64,000 nucleotides of DNA, taken from the NCBI GenBank assembly GCA_910578545.1, contig CAJTPT010000005.1:1-64000 (forward strand), read 5' to 3'. A program made the translations under genes and the position numbers. The stretch comes from an uncultured Christensenella sp. Lineage in GTDB: Bacteria; Bacillota; Clostridia; Christensenellales; Pumilibacteraceae. Below are positions 60,150 to 64,000 of the stretch, piece by piece. Under the pieces are notes generated by a model. The model made no database searches, was not told the DNA's origin, and worked only from the letters and a program-made list of their open reading frames with translations. Numbering within the stretch: position 1 is the stretch's first letter; every line of letters begins with the position of its first letter.

Positions 60150-60239
60150 ATTTAACGGTGATAAAACATTATAAACCTATATACTTTGTTCATTTCCAAA
60201 AAACGCGAAGCAATATTTGTTTCGCGTTTTTAAATGCGT

Positions 60240-60268
60240 TTGATTTTTTATCGGTTTCATGTTACAAT
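60240..60268 (+). promoter_or_regulatory. Promoter with leaderless spacing
   Basis: TTGATT (60240-60245) and TACAAT (60263-60268) are 17 bases apart; the ATG at 60276 begins seven bases after the -10 box and no Shine-Dalgarno sequence is present. Confidence 0.7.
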
Positions 60269-60275
60269 AAATATT

Positions 60276-61679
60276 ATGAAAATCAAGAAACGCTTTTTAG
60301 TAATAATTACGCTTATTGCCGTTATTGCATGCGGCATTCTTTCGGCGTGCGGCACAAAAGGCGAGAAGCCGCAAGGGAACGTTCGGCAATTAAACTATAC
60401 GGAAAGCGTCGAAAAAATCGACAATCCCGATCAAGGCTTTTACCGCCATATATATGTGCGTGTGACGGACGACGGAGCGTCGTGCAACCGCAATATCGTA
60501 AACGACAGTACTCGACTGTACCATTTGCGCATAGATATAAGCGCGTTTTCGGCGGCGGTAAACGGGAATGCGGATAAGCTTCTTACCCAAGCGGCGCTTG
60601 ACGGCATAAACGATTTGCTTTTGTTTTTGAAGGAAAAGGACAAAAACGCCGTCGTCAGGTTTGCATACGATCCGTCGTACGACGGCGCAAAGGATAAAGA
60701 GCCTTCGTTAGCTATAATTTTGCAGCATATCGACCAGGTGTGCCAAATTCTTAACGGTTACAACAGTACGATTACTGCGATAGAAGTCGGTTTGATAGGG
60801 CCTTGGGGCGAGATGCACTCGAGCGTGATTGCAAACGCGCAAAACATTTCCCCGATTGTGGACAAGTTTTTGACTTGCGCCACCGCCGCGCCGGTGCTTG
60901 TTCGCACGCCTAAGATGATTTACGACTACCTCGGGATTACTGCCGCCGACGCGGAAAACTATACGATAGGCGAGAACGAAAAGGCATACCGCCTCGGACT
61001 CTATAACGACGGGTATCTCGGCTCGGACAGCGATTTGGGAACATATACGGACAGAGCGCGCGATATTAAATTTTTGAGCGGACAGACAAATCACCTGCCG
61101 TATGGCGGCGAGGTCGTTATACCCGACAGCCCGCTTCATAATATCGAAACGTGCCTGCCCGAGATGCACGAGATTAATTTAAGCTATCTGAATATCGAGT
61201 GGAACAACGGTGTTATAGATAAATGGAAAAACAGCGATTATACGCGTGCCTGCGGTTCGGACAAATTATACTACGGAAAATCCGCGTTCGATTATATACA
61301 AAACCACATGGGCTATCGGTTTGTGCTTAAAAGCTCTAAGCTTAGCTGTTCCGATAATTTCGATAAGCTCAATGTCGAATTGAGCCTGCAAAACGTCGGC
61401 TTCGGCAATCTCAATAAAAAGAAGAACGCTCAGCTCGTTATTATCGACGAAAACGGGGATATTGCTTTTACTAAAGCCGTCGGCGAGTTTTCGGGCGGAT
61501 CAAAGATCGAATATTCCGCGGAATTAAATCTTGAGTACGGCAAGTACGACGTGTACTTGCGTTTGCTTGGCGACGAAGCCGACGGTAATCCGCTTTACTG
61601 CTTGCAGTTTGCCAACGACGGGTTGTGGAATTCCACGCTTAAAGCTAACAAAATCGGCAGTATAGAGTATAAGGATTAA
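60276..61679 (+). CDS. Lipoprotein with DUF4874/DUF4832-type glycosidase-like domains
   Basis: The 467-residue protein has a lipobox (LSACGTK, Cys about 25). The body follows the DUF4874-DUF4832 pattern: DNPDQGFYRHIYV near the front, a barrel-like middle with VVRFAYDPSYDG and EVGLIGPWGEMHSS (a Glu-Trp-Gly-Glu region like GH barrels), LNIEWNNG, and a beta-sandwich C-terminal domain (about 350-467). The family is thought to act on or bind glycans, without proven activity. Located outside the cell. The predicted mRNA is leaderless. Its neighbours give no operon partner. Confidence 0.75.
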   Translation: MKIKKRFLVIITLIAVIACGILSACGTKGEKPQGNVRQLNYTESVEKIDNPDQGFYRHIYVRVTDDGASCNRNIVNDSTRLYHLRIDISAFSAAVNGNADKLLTQAALDGINDLLLFLKEKDKNAVVRFAYDPSYDGAKDKEPSLAIILQHIDQVCQILNGYNSTITAIEVGLIGPWGEMHSSVIANAQNISPIVDKFLTCATAAPVLVRTPKMIYDYLGITAADAENYTIGENEKAYRLGLYNDGYLGSDSDLGTYTDRARDIKFLSGQTNHLPYGGEVVIPDSPLHNIETCLPEMHEINLSYLNIEWNNGVIDKWKNSDYTRACGSDKLYYGKSAFDYIQNHMGYRFVLKSSKLSCSDNFDKLNVELSLQNVGFGNLNKKKNAQLVIIDENGDIAFTKAVGEFSGGSKIEYSAELNLEYGKYDVYLRLLGDEADGNPLYCLQFANDGLWNSTLKANKIGSIEYKD

Positions 61680-61802
61680 ATTTGACTATGAATGTTATTT
61701 CGACGGCCGACTCGACGAGCGTGTCGGCAAAGATGTAAAAATAACTTTTTAACATTTTTCCGCTATCAATTACAATATTTGTAAATACGCTTTTTGAATA
61801 TA

Positions 61803-61832
61803 AAAGCGGCACGAGATTTCGTGCCGCTTTGT
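61803..61832. terminator. Intrinsic terminator hairpin
   Basis: AAAGCGGCACGA and TCGTGCCGCTTT surround GATT. Serves the convergent genes on both sides. Confidence 0.8.
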
Positions 61833-61852
61833 TGTATGTGATATTTTAATTA

Positions 61853-62470
61853 TTACGGTTTAAAGCGAATATCGGTTACTGTTATTTTGCCGCCGCATTC
61901 GGGGCAGGGCGCGCGGGCTGTCAGACCCTCGAACATATAGCCCATGTTGCCGTCGTTTACAAGCGCAAGCTCGCTGTTGCATTTGGGGCATTTGGGGGTA
62001 TATAGGAATACGCGTTCTTTTTTGTCCTCGACCGAGCGAACCTTGAGGAACATGCCCTGCGTTAGCTTTTTGCACGTGCGGCAGTAGAATATCGCGTTAA
62101 AAGCCATAAAGCCTTCCGTCATTTGTGCCTGCGCCCAAAGCGCCATGCTCTTGTTGAGTCTGTCTATTTGCTCCTGGTTATACTTACCGTATATTGCCTT
62201 TATGTCTTCCGCAGCAAACATGTTGATTGCCTGACCGCAAACGTCGTAGTTTATCATGGACATTGTGTCGGCGTTGTTCATCATAAACGCCGTGCGCTGT
62301 GCTTCGTCCTTGTTCATGAGCATGCGGTTGACTGCTTCCAAAAGCTTATCCGCGTCGCGCTCGGGCATTTTTTCCACAGCGTCCTGAAGAGTGGCAATGT
62401 CGTGCGCGCCTATTGTAAATGTATGGTCTTTTCCGCATTTTGCGCACCGGAATTTAACGGTTTTAATCAT
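61853..62470 (-). CDS. CxxC zinc-ribbon protein of unknown function
   Basis: The 205-residue protein has an N-terminal CAKC (about 9-12) and a second pair FYCRTC (about 129-132), then a C-terminal ribbon with CPKC and CPEC (about 160-195). This suggests two zinc ribbons around a helical middle (about 25-125). It resembles CpXC-type proteins in Cys layout, but I cannot assign it. It is convergent with the lipoprotein gene and divergent from mrnC. RBS is GAGGCG before the ATG. Confidence 0.65.
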   Translation of the reverse strand: MIKTVKFRCAKCGKDHTFTIGAHDIATLQDAVEKMPERDADKLLEAVNRMLMNKDEAQRTAFMMNNADTMSMINYDVCGQAINMFAAEDIKAIYGKYNQEQIDRLNKSMALWAQAQMTEGFMAFNAIFYCRTCKKLTQGMFLKVRSVEDKKERVFLYTPKCPKCNSELALVNDGNMGYMFEGLTARAPCPECGGKITVTDIRFKP

Positions 62471-62598
62471 CGCTTACGCCTCAATTCTGATATTCTGTTC
62501 TCATTATAACACACAATATCGGCAAAATCAAGTCTTTGGTCGGTTTTTTATCCAATCGACGGCAAACGAATGTTGAGGCAAAACCTAATTTAATTTGT

Positions 62599-62628
62599 TT
62601 GACTTATACTCAAGCAAATTGTATAATA
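62599..62628 (+). promoter_or_regulatory. Promoter of mrnC, leaderless spacing
   Basis: TTGACT and TATAAT are 17 bases apart; the ATG of mrnC follows the -10 box by about six bases, without a Shine-Dalgarno sequence. Confidence 0.75.
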
Positions 62629-62633
62629 ATGGT

Positions 62634-63032
62634 ATGGAAAACACGCGAACGGAAAGGTTAACGCCCGTCGAGCTGGCGTTTATAGGCGACGCTGTTTACA
62701 CCCTTTACGTTCGAGAACGGCTTGTTTGCTCGTCGGACGCGGTAGTGGGAACGTTACATACTGCGACGACGGGGTACGTCAACGCAGGACGGCAGGCGGC
62801 GGTGTACGACGCGCTGTGCGCGCGTGGACTGCTTACCGACGCCGAGCTCGATATAGGCCGCCGCGCCAAAAACGCGCACCTGCATTCCCGCGCAAAAGCG
62901 GCGTCGATAGGCGATTACCACAAAGCGACGGCGCTCGAGGCAATACTCGGCTACGTACATCTTTCGGGCGATTCGGCTCGCGAAAATCGGCTTTTGGAAC
63001 TTTGCGTAACGCTTAGCCAAAACAACGGATAA
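62634..63032 (+). CDS. mrnC: Mini-ribonuclease III
   Basis: The 132-residue protein has the RNase III catalytic core without a dsRNA-binding domain: TPVELAFIGDAVYTLYVRE (the LAFLGDAVYEL signature), GRRAKN, and KATALEAILGYVHLSG with the second acidic cluster. MrnC matures 23S rRNA ends in Bacillota. The normal neighbours follow: thyX here and rlmB. The ATG directly follows the promoter, so the mRNA should be leaderless. Confidence 0.93.
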   Translation: MENTRTERLTPVELAFIGDAVYTLYVRERLVCSSDAVVGTLHTATTGYVNAGRQAAVYDALCARGLLTDAELDIGRRAKNAHLHSRAKAASIGDYHKATALEAILGYVHLSGDSARENRLLELCVTLSQNNG

Positions 63033-63092
63033 CAGTGAGATTTGCGCCGACTCGGCGCTTTTCATACAAATTTAATTACATAAGGAAACATC

Positions 63093-63863
63093 ATGCAAGT
63101 CAAGCCAAAGGTCAAGTTGATACGGTACACTGCCGACCCCGAAGCGACGGTCGCGCTCGCCGCCAAGCTGTGCTATTCGGTCAGCGAGCTGGACGATTTG
63201 ACCGAAAATATTCTGGAGGGCGACAACAGCACCTTTATTAAGCGGCTCATGGATATGGGGCACCTTTCGCCTACCGAGCACGCTTCGTTTACGTTTTCTA
63301 TCGAGGGCGTGTCGCGCGCTTTTCTTGCACAGATAACCAGACACAGAATAGCTTCGTTTTCGGTGCGGTCACAGCGATACGTGTCGGAAGCGTCGTTCAA
63401 CTACGTGGTTCCGCCCGCAATAGAGGATATGGGTCCTGCGGCGGTTGCGCGGTATGTCGGACAAATGGAAACCATTATGGACTGGTACCGCGATTGGCAG
63501 AGTGCGCTCGGTCGGGGCGAAAAGTCCAACGAGGACGCGCGTTTTATTCTGCCCAACGCGTGCGAAACAAAAATGATAGTCACGATGAACGCGCGCGAGC
63601 TTATGCACTTTTTCGAACTGCGCTGCTGCAACCGTGCGCAGTGGGAAATCCGCGGCGTCGCCTGGAAGATGTTTGAAGAGGCAATCAAGGTCGCGCCCAA
63701 TCTCTTCCGCGAATGCGGACCGGGATGCTTGCGCGGCGCATGCCCCGAGGGCAAAAAGTCGTGCGGCAAATCAAAGGAAGTCAAAGCGCTTCGCGACAAG
63801 CTTTTTGAGTCCGTGGGCGTAAATACGGATAAAGCGTTAAAATATAAGGAATACGACCATTAA
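63093..63863 (+). CDS. thyX: FAD-dependent thymidylate synthase
   Basis: The 256-residue protein has the ThyX signature TRHRIASFSVRSQRYVSE (RHRxxSxxxxSxR, about 90-107) and a C-terminal ELMHFFELRCCNRAQWEIR block that contributes to flavin and dUMP binding. It makes dTMP from dUMP using methylene-tetrahydrofolate and NAD(P)H with FAD. It lies between mrnC and rlmB, an arrangement common in Clostridia, and its stop overlaps the apparent ATT start of rlmB. The C-terminal extension has a Cys-rich stretch (CGPGCLRGACPEGKKSC) that might bind metal. Confidence 0.95.
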   Translation: MQVKPKVKLIRYTADPEATVALAAKLCYSVSELDDLTENILEGDNSTFIKRLMDMGHLSPTEHASFTFSIEGVSRAFLAQITRHRIASFSVRSQRYVSEASFNYVVPPAIEDMGPAAVARYVGQMETIMDWYRDWQSALGRGEKSNEDARFILPNACETKMIVTMNARELMHFFELRCCNRAQWEIRGVAWKMFEEAIKVAPNLFRECGPGCLRGACPEGKKSCGKSKEVKALRDKLFESVGVNTDKALKYKEYDH

Positions 63864-64000
63864 GATATTCGGTAAAAACGCCGTTAGCGAACGGCTGAAA
63901 AGCGGCGGCGGCTTTATAAGAATCGAGCTGTTGCAGGGCAAGGGCGACGAGCGCGTGAGCGCCATACTCGATATGGCTAAGCGCGCGGGCGTGCCCGTCA
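63859..64000 (+). CDS. rlmB: 23S rRNA 2'-O-methyltransferase RlmB (5' part), apparent ATT start
   Basis: The open frame reads KIFGKNAVSERLKSGG, then IRIELLQGKGDERVSAIL, as in the N-terminal RNA-binding domain of RlmB/SpoU-type methyltransferases. The family begins M-K-I-[FY]-G-[KR]-N. The codon before KIFGKN is ATT at 63859-63861, and AAGGA lies eight bases upstream, so I infer an AUU start. No ATG, GTG or TTG fits. The ATT overlaps the thyX stop (ATTAA). The gene runs off the window. RlmB methylates G2251 of 23S rRNA in E. coli. Confidence 0.8.
   Translation, partial: MKIFGKNAVSERLKSGGGFIRIELLQGKGDERVSAILDMAKRAGVPV

Overview
The window looks like a chromosome segment of an uncultured, probably gut-dwelling Clostridia-type Bacillota. 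The evidence is AGGAGG-like ribosome binding sites, TTGACA/TATAAT promoters, many lipoproteins with an LxxC lipobox, spore-maturation genes spmA/spmB, Mini-RNase III followed by thyX and rlmB, and a LacI-regulated maltodextrin system. The backbone is moderately GC-rich. Three AT-rich stretches (about 0.2-2.3 kb, 13.9-17.4 kb and 35.6-48.5 kb) carry accessory genes and dispersed repeats.

Layout. 1-17.7 kb: the end of a tRNA-Ser gene at base 1 and a complete tRNA-Ser(UGA) at 17671-17759 on the other strand share the same terminator and the same flanking repeat, so they enclose this stretch as inverted repeats. Inside are small membrane proteins, a decayed GH65 phosphorylase, and a tightly coupled four-gene operon at 3.3-9.7 kb: a release-factor-like GGQ protein with an altered decoding tip, a UvrD-like SF1 helicase, a coiled-coil protein and a membrane-anchored beta-helix protein. 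A rhomboid, a secreted M6-type metalloprotease, a TetR regulator and a flavin-fold protein follow.

17.9-35.3 kb: a YhhN-like membrane protein, a TetR/ABC/FtsX export operon, a MATE exporter behind a possible transcription-attenuation leader, spmA-spmB, and a surface redox cluster (membrane protein with a CxxC tail, NapH-type ferredoxin fused to a TlpA thioredoxin, and two large lipoproteins, one with a thioredoxin domain).

35.5-47.7 kb: an integrated element next to tRNA-Val(CAC). It has a large serine recombinase, a HUH replication protein, a repeat-rich candidate origin, a type II restriction-modification pair, a sigma-like regulator, a 250-base nested palindrome, a single-chain SIR2-Argonaute defence protein and a four-helix-bundle protein. 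The last bases of the tRNA gene recur at 47671-47690, which may mark the far end.

48.7-57.1 kb: a starch/maltodextrin locus with a surface binding lipoprotein behind a LacI-type operator, a short LacI regulator, a GH13 enzyme, a solute-binding lipoprotein and two MalF/MalG-type permeases. No transport ATPase is present. 57.3-64 kb: a small ferredoxin, a DUF4062-like TPR protein, a PT-rich small protein, a DUF4874/DUF4832-type lipoprotein, a zinc-ribbon protein, then mrnC-thyX-rlmB (rlmB runs off the end).

Two recurring features stand out. Several promoters place the -10 box only 6-7 bases before the start codon, which predicts leaderless mRNAs. Two genes appear to start at ATT. The best candidates for something undescribed are the release-factor/helicase/coiled-coil/beta-helix operon, the nested palindrome beside the SIR2-Argonaute gene, and the switch-like leader of the MATE gene.
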